From positions 1 through 14,276 of the forward strand of contig WSMP01000013.1 of the NCBI GenBank assembly GCA_013316495.1: a stretch of 14,276 bases of DNA, in the 5' to 3' direction. Source of the DNA: Angelakisella sp. GTDB taxonomy: Bacteria > Bacillota > Clostridia > Oscillospirales > Ruminococcaceae. A program made the position numbers and the translations under genes. The notes under the pieces were generated by a model, which was not told where the DNA came from, did no database searches, and saw only the letters and a program-made list of their open reading frames with translations. Positions 6,917 through 12,709 of this stretch are shown here, piece after piece; the first letter of the stretch is position 1; every line of letters begins with the position of its first letter.

Positions 6917-8317
6917 TTAATATTTCACCCATTCCACTTCCTTGGCGTTGACCTTTTCCACCAGCGCAGGGTCCGGCTGGCCCTCCAGGGGCCACTGCCC
7001 GTTTTCGGGGTCCAGAGTGAGGTAATCCAGCTGCACGCCCTCCAGGCTCTCGATGGTCTTGTCGTTACAGGCCTGGTAGCTGAGGGTCAGGTGGATGAAA
7101 ACATCCTCCCCAAAGGTAGCCAGCTGGGAAAAATCCCGCACACGGGGGGTATCGCTAAAGAAGGCCATTTGGATGGTTTCCAGGTTGGGAAAAACCTCGG
7201 CGGTAATGAGGCGGGTATCGGTGCGGGTGTTGTTGAAATCCAGGTTTTTTACCCCTTCACACCCCCGGAACCCGGTCACTCCCGCCACCCAGGAATTGAT
7301 GCGGAGGGTCTCCACATCACACCCGGAAAGGTCCAGGGTGATGTCCCGGCGGAAACCCTCGATGGAAAGGGTTTCCGCTTTTCCCACCCGCAGGGTGGAA
7401 AGGTCCAAGGTGGTCTCCCCATCAATATGCAGCTTCAAGTGTTCCAGCTGCTCCATCCCTTCAAAGACGCTGTAATCTTCCAGAGGATAATAGGTGGTGA
7501 AGGTGCGAAGGCTTGGCATCAGCCGCAGCAGCCCGGCGTCCAGGACGGGGGAATCCACCAGCCGCTGGTCGGTAAAGTCCTCCATCACCTCGTAGTTGAT
7601 GACCAGCTCGGTGCAGAGGTTTTCCAGGTCCCACAGGGTGATTTCCTCCGGGCCACCTATCTGCCGCTGGGAGGCGATGACCTGGTAGGCATAGTTCACC
7701 AGCCGCCGGTCATAGCCGGAAAGGTCCGGCTTTTGGCTGGCAGCCAGCTGCTCTGAAAGCTCCGCGGTCCGGGCTTCCAGGTAGCGGAGACCCGGTTTTT
7801 CGTAGGACTCCCAAACACAGGAGCGATAGATTGGCCCCGATGGCGAATCCAACAGCTCCACCTTGGCTACGCCCAGAGGAATATAGGGGAAATAAGGGGA
7901 ACCGTAGGGCTGGATAGGGATGGCGCCCTCCACCATCCAGTCGCCGTTGGTGATAGTCTCCTCCCCGGTGGAAAGGTTCCGCAGCACCACACCGTAGACC
8001 TCCGCCGTCAGGGTCAGAACATCTTCCTCCAAAAGGGCGTCCACCACCTCCAGCTCCTGGGCGGCGCCGTACAGGTCCCCAGCCTCAATTCCCTGGGGGG
8101 CGCCGGTCCAGCTGTTCATCACCGCGCCGTTTTCCAGCAGCGGCTCCAGGAATTGCCGGTAGGCAGTCTGGACCTCCGGCGTCAGCGCTTCCGAAGAGGA
8201 CGGTTCCGGGGGAGGAACAGAGGATTCGCTCCCGCTGCCGGGGCCGGATTGGTCCCCGCAGCCGGCGCAAAGGAGCACCAACAAGGCCGCAAACAGGGGG
8301 ATAAAACACTTGGACAT
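6917..8317 (-). CDS. predicted lipoprotein with leucine-rich-like repeats
   Basis: This 466-residue secreted protein has no recognised family name. An N-terminal signal (MSKCFIPLFAALLVLLCAGC) ends in a lipobox-like LCAGC with C20 as the lipidation site; the -3 position is cysteine rather than the usual leucine, so this is slightly atypical. A flexible Gly/Ser/Pro/Glu linker follows (about 21-45), then a domain of about 150 residues without clear homology. The C-terminal half (about 265-440) has short irregular repeats such as LEHLKLHIDG, LDLSTL, LDLSGC, LRINSW and LDFNNT that look like leucine-rich-type beta-solenoid turns. The ATG at 8317 is preferred over one 6 bases upstream because AGGAGGG lies 8 bases before it. 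It is transcribed alone, convergent with the Uma2 gene and divergent from the small toxin locus. A role in surface sensing or binding is only a guess. Confidence 0.8.
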   Translation of the reverse strand: MSKCFIPLFAALLVLLCAGCGDQSGPGSGSESSVPPPEPSSSEALTPEVQTAYRQFLEPLLENGAVMNSWTGAPQGIEAGDLYGAAQELEVVDALLEEDVLTLTAEVYGVVLRNLSTGEETITNGDWMVEGAIPIQPYGSPYFPYIPLGVAKVELLDSPSGPIYRSCVWESYEKPGLRYLEARTAELSEQLAASQKPDLSGYDRRLVNYAYQVIASQRQIGGPEEITLWDLENLCTELVINYEVMEDFTDQRLVDSPVLDAGLLRLMPSLRTFTTYYPLEDYSVFEGMEQLEHLKLHIDGETTLDLSTLRVGKAETLSIEGFRRDITLDLSGCDVETLRINSWVAGVTGFRGCEGVKNLDFNNTRTDTRLITAEVFPNLETIQMAFFSDTPRVRDFSQLATFGEDVFIHLTLSYQACNDKTIESLEGVQLDYLTLDPENGQWPLEGQPDPALVEKVNAKEVEWVKY

Positions 8318-8363
8318 GAGCATAGCCCTCCTCTGGAAAATATGGTCAAAATTTGGTCGTTTT

Positions 8364-8393
8364 TTGGCAAAATGATTGCAAGGTTTGTCGAAT
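8364..8393 (+). promoter_or_regulatory. weak candidate promoter of the small toxin mRNA
   Basis: TTGGCA (8364-8369) and TCGAAT (8388-8393) with an 18-base spacer match the consensus at 5/6 and 4/6 positions. Transcription would begin near 8400, just before the leader hairpin at 8417-8444. The match is much weaker than the opposing antisense promoter, so this is a candidate only. Confidence 0.35.
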
Positions 8394-8416
8394 CGTAGTA
8401 TCCGAATGGTGCTGCC

Positions 8417-8444
8417 CCTCTCCAAACTGGCAACAGGGAGGAGG
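8417..8444 (+). promoter_or_regulatory. leader hairpin that masks the toxin ribosome binding site
   Basis: CCTCTCC (8417-8423) pairs with GGAGGAGG (8437-8444) with a single bulged G. Inside, CTG (8427-8429) and CAG (8434-8436) close a GCAA tetraloop of the stable GNRA type, and AAA is left as a side bulge. The 3' arm is the Shine-Dalgarno sequence of the 31-residue peptide, so folding would hide it. In the pAD1 par system a 5' stem in the toxin mRNA similarly limits translation. Confidence 0.6.
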
Positions 8445-8476
8445 TGAGCAAATGCAACATATTATAGGCTTCTTAG
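8444..8476 (+). repeat. direct repeat copy 1 (toxin start region)
   Basis: GTGAGCA, one variable base, ATGCAAC, five variable bases, ATAGGCTTCT, one variable base, AG. The copy spans the end of the ribosome binding site, the toxin start codon (8452) and the first codons. Its partner lies exactly 160 bases downstream at 8604. Confidence 0.85.
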
Positions 8477-8547
8477 TATCGGTCGTAGCAGGTATAGCCA
8501 GCCACTATATCTGCAAGTGGCTTGACTGGCACAGCAAGGGACAGTAA
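8452..8547 (+). CDS. small hydrophobic peptide, Fst-like type I toxin candidate
   Basis: This 31-residue peptide has an N-terminal membrane segment (IIGFLVSVVAGIASHYI, residues 4-20) followed by a short polar tail, CKWLDWHSKGQ. Size and layout match the Fst/Ldr-type membrane toxins of type I toxin-antitoxin systems: a single hydrophobic helix, then a charged tail containing an LD pair. The start is set by a strong GGAGGTG site (8440-8446); longer versions reaching upstream would lack one. The surroundings support the call: a leader hairpin covering the ribosome binding site, a central terminator just downstream, a convergent strong promoter, and repeats that make the antisense RNA complementary to the start region. 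Toxicity is inferred from architecture. A small membrane regulator of another kind is the alternative. Confidence 0.72.
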   Translation: MQHIIGFLVSVVAGIASHYICKWLDWHSKGQ

Positions 8548-8563
8548 GCACACCCCAAGCAAT

Positions 8564-8603
8564 GACCCCCAGGGAGCAGCCATCTCCCTGGGGGTCGCCT
8601 TTT
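8564..8603. terminator. central hairpin terminator of the toxin/antisense locus
   Basis: A perfect 13-bp stem, GACCCCCAGGGAG (8564-8576) with CTCCCTGGGGGTC (8584-8596), has a 7-base loop. On the plus strand GCCTTTTG follows; on the minus strand ATTGCTTGG follows, a weaker U-run. It lies 17 bases after the toxin stop and between the two converging transcripts, so it probably ends both and gives them complementary hairpin loops. Confidence 0.88.
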
Positions 8604-8635
8604 GTGAGCATATGCAACGCTGATAGGCTTCTCAG
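8604..8635 (+). repeat. direct repeat copy 2 (antisense RNA 5' region)
   Basis: GTGAGCA, one variable base, ATGCAAC, four variable bases, ATAGGCTTCT, one variable base, AG: the same order of blocks as at 8444-8476 and in the same orientation. 26 bases in four conserved blocks match. It lies directly downstream of the minus-strand promoter and has no coding role of its own. Confidence 0.85.
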
Positions 8636-8643
8636 CTGTATTT

Positions 8644-8673
8644 ATTATAGCATAGTCCCACCGGCATATGCAA
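8644..8673 (-). promoter_or_regulatory. strong promoter of the antisense RNA
   Basis: On the minus strand TTGCAT (8668-8673) and TATAAT (8644-8649) are separated by 18 bases. The -10 box is preceded by TGC, giving a full extended -10 element (TGnTATAAT). Nothing on the minus strand downstream of it is protein coding until the lipoprotein gene, 327 bases away and beyond the terminator, so the promoter most plausibly drives a short RNA. Confidence 0.82.
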
Positions 8674-8775
8674 GGGCTGTTTTTCGAAGTTGTACCATTA
8701 ACCGAAGCGTACGGATTACAGAGAAAATTTTCCTCTGCGTGAAGATCCGCCTGCGGCAGCTATTGGTATGGATTC

Positions 8776-10677
8776 TTACCTAGCCCTGGTGCGCACCTCT
8801 TCCTGGGCTGCTGCGATGAACTCTCCCAGGGCCATGGTGCCCTTGTCCCCGCCGCTGCGGGAACGCACCGCAACGGTGCCGTCGGCTTCTTCCTTTTCAC
8901 CCACCACCAGCATATAGGGGACCTTTTGCAGCTGGGCCTGGCGGATTTTGTACCCCACCTTTTCCGGGCGCAGGTCGGTTTCGCACCGCAGGCCGGCGGC
9001 ATCCAGCTCCGCCGCCACCTTCTGGGCGTAGTCCGCAAATTTTTCGGAGATAGGCAGCACCACCGCCTGCACCGGGGAGAGCCACAGGGGGAAGGCCCCG
9101 GCAAAGTGCTCGGTGATGACCCCGATGAACCGCTCGATGGAGCCCAGCACCACCCGGTGGATCATCACAGGGCGGTGCTTTTCGCCATCGGCCCCGGTGT
9201 ATTCCAGCTGGAACCGCTCCGGCAGCTGGCTGTCCAGCTGGATGGTGCCGCACTGCCAGGTCCGGCCCAGGGAATCGGCCAGGTGGAAGTCCAGCTTGGG
9301 TCCGTAGAAGGCCCCGTCCCCTTCGTTGACCACAAAGCTCTTGCCCATCTCGGTGATGGCAGCCTTGAGGATATCCTGGTTCTGCTCCCATTCCTCGGCG
9401 GTGCCGATGTGGTCCTCCGGCATGGTGGAAAGCTCGATTTCGTACTCCAGGCCGAAGACCGAGTAGACCTCGTCAAAGAGACGCACCGTCTCCTGGATGA
9501 TCTCCTTCATCTGCTCCCGGGTCATAAAGACGTGGGCGTCGTCCTGGGTAAAGCACCGCACCCGGAAGAGGCCGTGGAGGGCGCCGGAAAGCTCGTGGCG
9601 GTGCACCAGCCCCAGCTCCCCCACCCGCAGGGGCAGGTCCCGGTAGCTGTGGGGCTCGCTGGCGTAAACCAGCATCCCGCCGGGGCAGTTCATAGGCTTG
9701 ACAGCGTAGTCCTCCTCGTCGATGACGGTGGTGTACATATTCTGCTTATAGTGGTCCCAGTGGCCGGAGCGCTCCCAGAGGGAGCGGTTGAGGATGATGG
9801 GGGTGGCAATCTCCACATAGCCGTACTTTTTGTGGACCTCCCTCCAGTAGTCGATGAGGGTGTTTTTCAGCACCATCCCCTTGGGGAGGAAGAAGGGGAA
9901 GCCAGGGCCCTCGTCGGTGAGCATGAAAAGGCCCAGCTCCTTGCCCAGCTTGCGGTGGTCCCGGCGCTTCGCCTCCTCGATGCGGGCAAGGTAGGCCTCC
10001 AGCTCGCTCCTTTTGGGGAAGGCGGTGCCGTAGACCCGGCAAAGCATCTTGTTTTTTTCGCTCCCCCGCCAGTAGGCGCCGGTGGAGGAGGTGAGCTTAA
10101 TGGCCTTCACCGGGGCGGTGGTCATCAGGTGGGGACCGGCGCAGAGGTCGGTAAAATCCCCCTGGCGGTAGAAGCTGATTTTCTCCCCCTTGCCGGCGTG
10201 CTCCTGGATGAGCTCCACCTTGTAGGGCTGGTCCTTCATCTGCTCCAGGGCCTCCGGGGCGTCCAGCTCGAATTTCTCCAGAGGGAGATCCGCCTTGACA
10301 ATGGCGGCCATCTCCTTTTCCAGCTTCTCCAGGTCCTCGGTGGTGAAGGGGGTGGGGAGGTCAAAGTCGTAGTAGAAGCCGTTGTCGATGGCGGGGCCGA
10401 TGGCAAATTTGGCCTCCGGATAAAGATGGGTCACCGCCTGGGCCAGAATGTGGGAGGCGGTGTGGTTAAAGGCCCGCTGGCCCTCCTCATCGGCAAAGGT
10501 GAGGATTTCCAGGGTGCAGTCGTGATCCAAAACGGTGCGCAGGTCCGCCACCTTGCCGTCTATCCGGGCGGCGCAGGCGGCCCGGTAGAGCCCCATGCTC
10601 AGGTCCTTGGCGGCCTCGGCGGCGGTGATGGGATTTTGGTACTCCTTAACAGAGCCATCCTTCAGGGTCAGTTTCAT
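8776..10677 (-). CDS. thrS: threonyl-tRNA synthetase
   Basis: This 633-residue class II synthetase charges tRNA-Thr. Domain order is complete. The N-terminal TGS domain (about 1-61) comes first. The editing domain with HTASH (H72, H76) follows. The catalytic core has NCPGG, FTQDDAHVF and the motif 3 region HRVVLGSIERF, which together supply the zinc-binding Cys/His/His. The C-terminal anticodon-binding domain starts around PLWLSPVQAVVLPI. The ATG at 10677 has AGGAGG about 9 bases upstream; the frame is open further upstream but runs through the T-box leader. It is controlled by that leader. No convincing intrinsic terminator is seen after the stop. Confidence 0.97.
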   Translation of the reverse strand: MKLTLKDGSVKEYQNPITAAEAAKDLSMGLYRAACAARIDGKVADLRTVLDHDCTLEILTFADEEGQRAFNHTASHILAQAVTHLYPEAKFAIGPAIDNGFYYDFDLPTPFTTEDLEKLEKEMAAIVKADLPLEKFELDAPEALEQMKDQPYKVELIQEHAGKGEKISFYRQGDFTDLCAGPHLMTTAPVKAIKLTSSTGAYWRGSEKNKMLCRVYGTAFPKRSELEAYLARIEEAKRRDHRKLGKELGLFMLTDEGPGFPFFLPKGMVLKNTLIDYWREVHKKYGYVEIATPIILNRSLWERSGHWDHYKQNMYTTVIDEEDYAVKPMNCPGGMLVYASEPHSYRDLPLRVGELGLVHRHELSGALHGLFRVRCFTQDDAHVFMTREQMKEIIQETVRLFDEVYSVFGLEYEIELSTMPEDHIGTAEEWEQNQDILKAAITEMGKSFVVNEGDGAFYGPKLDFHLADSLGRTWQCGTIQLDSQLPERFQLEYTGADGEKHRPVMIHRVVLGSIERFIGVITEHFAGAFPLWLSPVQAVVLPISEKFADYAQKVAAELDAAGLRCETDLRPEKVGYKIRQAQLQKVPYMLVVGEKEEADGTVAVRSRSGGDKGTMALGEFIAAAQEEVRTRAR

Positions 10678-10710
10678 AAGCTCGGTTCCTCCTACTTGTA
10701 CTTTTTCCAG

Positions 10711-10758
10711 GGCAAAAGAAAAAGCTCCGCCCTGCCAGTTTTGCTGCCAGGGTGAAGC
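10711..10758 (-). terminator. regulated terminator of the thrS T-box
   Basis: On the minus strand GCTTC-A-CCCTG-G-CAG (10758-10744) pairs with CTG-G-CAGGG-C-GGAGC (10738-10724) around a CAAAA loop, with two mismatches. TTTTTCTTTT follows (10723-10714). This is the off-state structure of the riboswitch; its 5' side is close to the T-box core, as needed for mutually exclusive folding. Confidence 0.88.
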
Positions 10759-10997
10759 ATCGCTCCACGGTCCCACCTGCATTGCGACCTGTCCCCTTGG
10801 GGGAGGGCGCCTCTCATTGCCGGAGGATAACGCGTTCCATGCGGCGGTGTTCAGGCGTCCGAAGCCCTGCACCGCACTCAGGAGGTGGTGTCCGGCCGTT
10901 CCGCAGCCTGCCGGGCTTGCAGCGCTGGAGCTCCAGCGCCCGGCTCTCTGGAAAGCTGCAAGGGGAAAGGACGGCGTCCTCCGTCTACGTGTTTAAC
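10711..10997 (-). promoter_or_regulatory. T-box riboswitch leader of thrS
   Basis: The leader RNA starts near 10997. Stem I carries the conserved AGAGAGCCGG element (10939-10949). The specifier region reads CACCACC, and the best specifier is ACC (10887-10889) followed by a purine, cognate to tRNA-Thr(GGT). The T-box core AGGTGGGACCGTGG is at 10765-10778, with the antiterminator bulge UGGG at 10772-10775. A competing terminator (10711-10758) follows. Uncharged tRNA-Thr should stabilise the antiterminator and turn thrS on. The fourth bulge base G would pair with the U discriminator of the tRNA-Thr in this window only as a G-U wobble. Confidence 0.9.
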
Positions 10998-11003
10998 AGC
11001 TCA

Positions 11004-11032
11004 ACCATACCACTTTTCAGCTTTTTTGTCAA
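11004..11032 (-). promoter_or_regulatory. thrS promoter
   Basis: On the minus strand TTGACA (11027-11032) and TATGGT (11004-11009) are 17 bases apart, a perfect -35 with a 4/6 -10. Transcription would start near 10997 and give a leader of about 320 bases, a normal length for a T-box. Confidence 0.85.
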
Positions 11033-11226
11033 CTACCCCGGCACCGAAAAATCGATCCAGCCAGAACACCTTTCCCGGCCGAGGGAAGGAATAGGAAATA
11101 AAGTGAAAAAAAGTGAAAGAAACCCTAAAAGTCAAGAGAAATTTGCAAAAGACAAGAAAGAATAGCACCTTGCATAAGTGAGGCGGGCATATTTTATGCG
11201 TTTTCACAACAAAATGACATGACAAG
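11033..11226. other. non-coding stretch between thrS promoter and transposase end
   Basis: About 190 AT-rich bases without a credible gene. A short repeated AAAGTGAAA-type motif occurs around 11100-11120, and a small GCATA/TATGC hairpin around 11188-11200. This is the junction between the housekeeping thrS unit and the accessory block, so an element boundary could lie here, but I see no clear attachment site or inverted repeat. Confidence 0.5.
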
Positions 11227-11257
11227 CCAGCCGGATGGGTCAATCCCATTCGGCTGG
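11227..11257. terminator. hairpin downstream of the transposase gene
   Basis: CCAGCCGGATGGG (11227-11239) pairs with CCCATTCGGCTGG (11245-11257) through 13 bp with one G-T pair and a 5-base loop. It lies 24 bases after the transposase stop. On the minus strand CTTGTCATGTCATTTTG follows, a poor T-run, so termination is likely but weak. A role as an element end is the alternative. Confidence 0.6.
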
Positions 11258-11280
11258 TACGCTTATATAGGACCGGGGCG

Positions 11281-12321
11281 TTACGCCGCCTGGAGCTCCT
11301 GGTCAAAGAGCATGGTGGCGGACTTCCAGCCCAGTATCTTGCGGGGGTAGTTGTTGACCCACCGCTCCGCTGCCATCACCTCCTCCTTTGTGACCTCATC
11401 AAAGTTGGTGCCTTTGGGGAAAAACCGTCTAATCAGCCGGTTCATGTTCTCATTGCTGCCCCGCTCATAGGCGCTGTACGGGTGGCAGAAAAACACAATA
11501 GTCCGCTTGCCCTTGCGCCGGTGGGACATCTCTATGCCCTCGAAGTCTTGAAACTCACAGCCGTTGTCAACGGTGATGCTCTTAAAAAGTTTATAGAACA
11601 GTTTACCAAAGCGCCGCTCCAGGCTATTGATGGCCTTGACCACGCTGGCCGCCGTGTGGTCCTCCACCAGCAGGACAATCCCCATGCGGGTCCTCCGCTC
11701 TGTCAGCACCAGGAGGGCTTGCTTGGAGCCCTTGCACCCCATAACGCTGTCCATCTCCCAGTGCCCAAAACTGCCCCGGCTCTTGACCTCCTCCGGGCGC
11801 TTTTCGATGCTCTGGCCACGGGGAGCCCTGGCCGCCTCCTTTTTGCTCTTGGCGGCGTAGTGGCGGCGGCCTTTGTCATGCAGGTGCTCCGGGGTCAGAA
11901 AGAGGAACACGTCCCCACGGTAGATGTAATTATAGACCGTATTCTCACAGATTTCCGTGTCAAAATGCTCTCCGTTGTTTCGGATTTCCGCAAGGGCGGC
12001 ACCAGGGGCAAAGCCTTGGACCATGATGAGCTCCTCCAGCCGTTGGACCAGGGCGTGGTCATGGCCGATTTTGAGCTCCTTGCCCTTTTCCTTGAGGAAA
12101 GCCTTGTATTTGCGGTGTGCCACGTCCGCACAATAGACCTCAACGTCAATGAGGTCCGTGGTGCGCTGGACGCACAGGCCCCGGCCTATTTCATAGTAGA
12201 TAGACCGTTCACACTTGCCCAGGGCCTCCGCAATAGCGGGCTTTGAAAAGCCTTTTCTCAGCATCCGCTCCAGGGTCTGCCGGTCATTGAGTGTGAAATG
12301 GGTGGCTCCTTTGTGGTTCAT
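11281..12321 (-). CDS. IS30 family transposase
   Basis: This 346-residue DDE transposase has an N-terminal helix-turn-helix (about 8-45, FTLNDRQTLERML...KPAIAEALG) followed by a catalytic integrase-fold domain. The triad is visible: D191 in WEMDSVMG, D252 in TVDNGCEF and E286 in SAYERGSNEN, with exactly 33 residues between the last two, as in IS30. RRFFPKGTNF is the typical family motif downstream. The frame is full length and undamaged, so it may be active. The ATG follows GGAGGT at 7 bases. Only 25 bases separate it from the terminator of the upstream XRE gene, no promoter is visible between them, and no terminal inverted repeats were found. Confidence 0.93.
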   Translation of the reverse strand: MNHKGATHFTLNDRQTLERMLRKGFSKPAIAEALGKCERSIYYEIGRGLCVQRTTDLIDVEVYCADVAHRKYKAFLKEKGKELKIGHDHALVQRLEELIMVQGFAPGAALAEIRNNGEHFDTEICENTVYNYIYRGDVFLFLTPEHLHDKGRRHYAAKSKKEAARAPRGQSIEKRPEEVKSRGSFGHWEMDSVMGCKGSKQALLVLTERRTRMGIVLLVEDHTAASVVKAINSLERRFGKLFYKLFKSITVDNGCEFQDFEGIEMSHRRKGKRTIVFFCHPYSAYERGSNENMNRLIRRFFPKGTNFDEVTKEEVMAAERWVNNYPRKILGWKSATMLFDQELQAA

Positions 12322-12335
12322 TTATAGCACCTCCA

Positions 12336-12369
12336 GAAAATAAGAAAAGCGGGGCTGTTCACCCCGCTT
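12336..12369 (-). terminator. terminator overlapping the stop of the first XRE gene
   Basis: On the minus strand AAGCGGGG (12369-12362) pairs with CCCCGCTT (12354-12347) around a 7-base loop, and TTTTCTTATTTT follows. The XRE stop codon (12359-12361) lies in the hairpin loop, so the end of the coding sequence doubles as a terminator arm. Confidence 0.85.
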
Positions 12370-12604
12370 GCTCTGCTGTGTATAGCCTCAATAGCTCCGT
12401 TGTTTCTCCGTCTGGCAGGATGTCCTCTAAAGAACACTGGAGCGCCCTGCACAGCTTGAGCAGCGTGGCCAGCTTGGCACCACTCAGGTCCCTCACGCCT
12501 TGCTCATAGTGCTGGAGCATTTGGAGGTTGATGCCAGCGGCCTTGGCTAATTGTGACTGTGACAGGTCATGTGCAAGGCGGGCTGTTTTTAGTCTGCTGT
12601 CCAC
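12359..12604 (-). CDS. XRE family transcriptional regulator (small)
   Basis: This 81-residue protein consists almost entirely of a Cro/C1-type helix-turn-helix (about 4-62): RLAHDLSQSQLAKAAGINLQ, then HYEQGVRDL. Such proteins are DNA-binding regulators of phages, plasmids and toxin-antitoxin units. The start is a GTG at 12604 with AGGAGG about 8 bases upstream; there is no ATG in a better position. It is transcribed alone from a perfect promoter whose spacer is a palindrome, so autorepression is very likely. Its terminator overlaps its own stop. Confidence 0.88.
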   Translation of the reverse strand: MDSRLKTARLAHDLSQSQLAKAAGINLQMLQHYEQGVRDLSGAKLATLLKLCRALQCSLEDILPDGETTELLRLYTAEQAG

Positions 12605-12635
12605 AGGTGCGGCCTCCTTTGATGTTTATAAACGA

Positions 12636-12659
12636 ATTATATACCAAAAGGTATATAAT
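12636..12659. promoter_or_regulatory. 24-bp palindromic operator, likely XRE binding site
   Basis: Half-site ATTATATACC (12636-12645), spacer AAAA, and the exact reverse-complement half-site GGTATATAAT (12650-12659). It covers the -10 box, the full spacer and the first base of the -35 of the XRE promoter. A dimeric repressor bound here would block polymerase completely. Confidence 0.82.
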
Positions 12660-12664
12660 GTCAA
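12636..12664 (-). promoter_or_regulatory. consensus promoter of the 81-residue XRE gene
   Basis: On the minus strand TTGACA (12659-12664) and TATAAT (12636-12641) are exactly 17 bases apart, a perfect consensus match. The start would be near 12629, about 25 bases before the GTG start codon. The whole spacer plus the -10 is an inverted repeat. Confidence 0.9.
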
Positions 12665-12669
12665 GATAG

Positions 12670-12703
12670 AAAAAAGCCCGTGCAAAAAGAAATTTTGCCG
12701 GGC
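12670..12703. terminator. terminator after the 94-residue XRE gene
   Basis: On the minus strand GCCCG (12703-12699) pairs with CGGGC (12680-12676). An inner AAAA/TTTT helix extends it, and TTTTTT follows (12675-12670). It starts 7 bases beyond the XRE stop. The plus strand also has a T-run after the hairpin (ATTTTTT), so it may work both ways. It separates the two XRE transcripts. Confidence 0.85.
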
Positions 12704-12709
12704 AATTTT

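Larger units (their letters stand above)
8555..8637 (-). ncRNA. putative small antisense RNA (RNA II-like antitoxin)
   Basis: Starting about 7 bases after the minus-strand TATAAT, this RNA would be about 80 bases long. Its 5' part is the complement of the second direct repeat (8604-8635), and its 3' part is the shared terminator hairpin. The 5' part can therefore pair with the toxin mRNA at the repeat copy covering its start codon (8444-8476), and the terminator hairpins are fully complementary. This is the same plan as RNA II of the pAD1 par locus (about 65 bases). The ends are inferred from the promoter and terminator. Confidence 0.68.

Noticed and set aside
8700..8775. An intrinsic terminator for thrS
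   Set aside because: The only palindromes there (around the TTTTCCTCTG/CAGAGAAAA bases at 8719-8737) are weak and not followed by a T-run on the minus strand.
8926..10755. A 609-codon plus-strand open frame opposite thrS
   Set aside because: It is the antisense shadow of thrS. The GC-rich third positions of thrS remove stop codons on the other strand, and the translated product has no recognisable features or ribosome binding site.
11162..12332. A 9-base direct repeat ATAGCACCT at 11162-11170 and 12324-12332 flanking the transposase, as a possible target-site duplication
   Set aside because: IS30-family duplications are usually only 2-4 bases. The right copy includes the ribosome binding site of the transposase, so it lies inside the gene's own control region. 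Chance or a partly constrained sequence is more likely.
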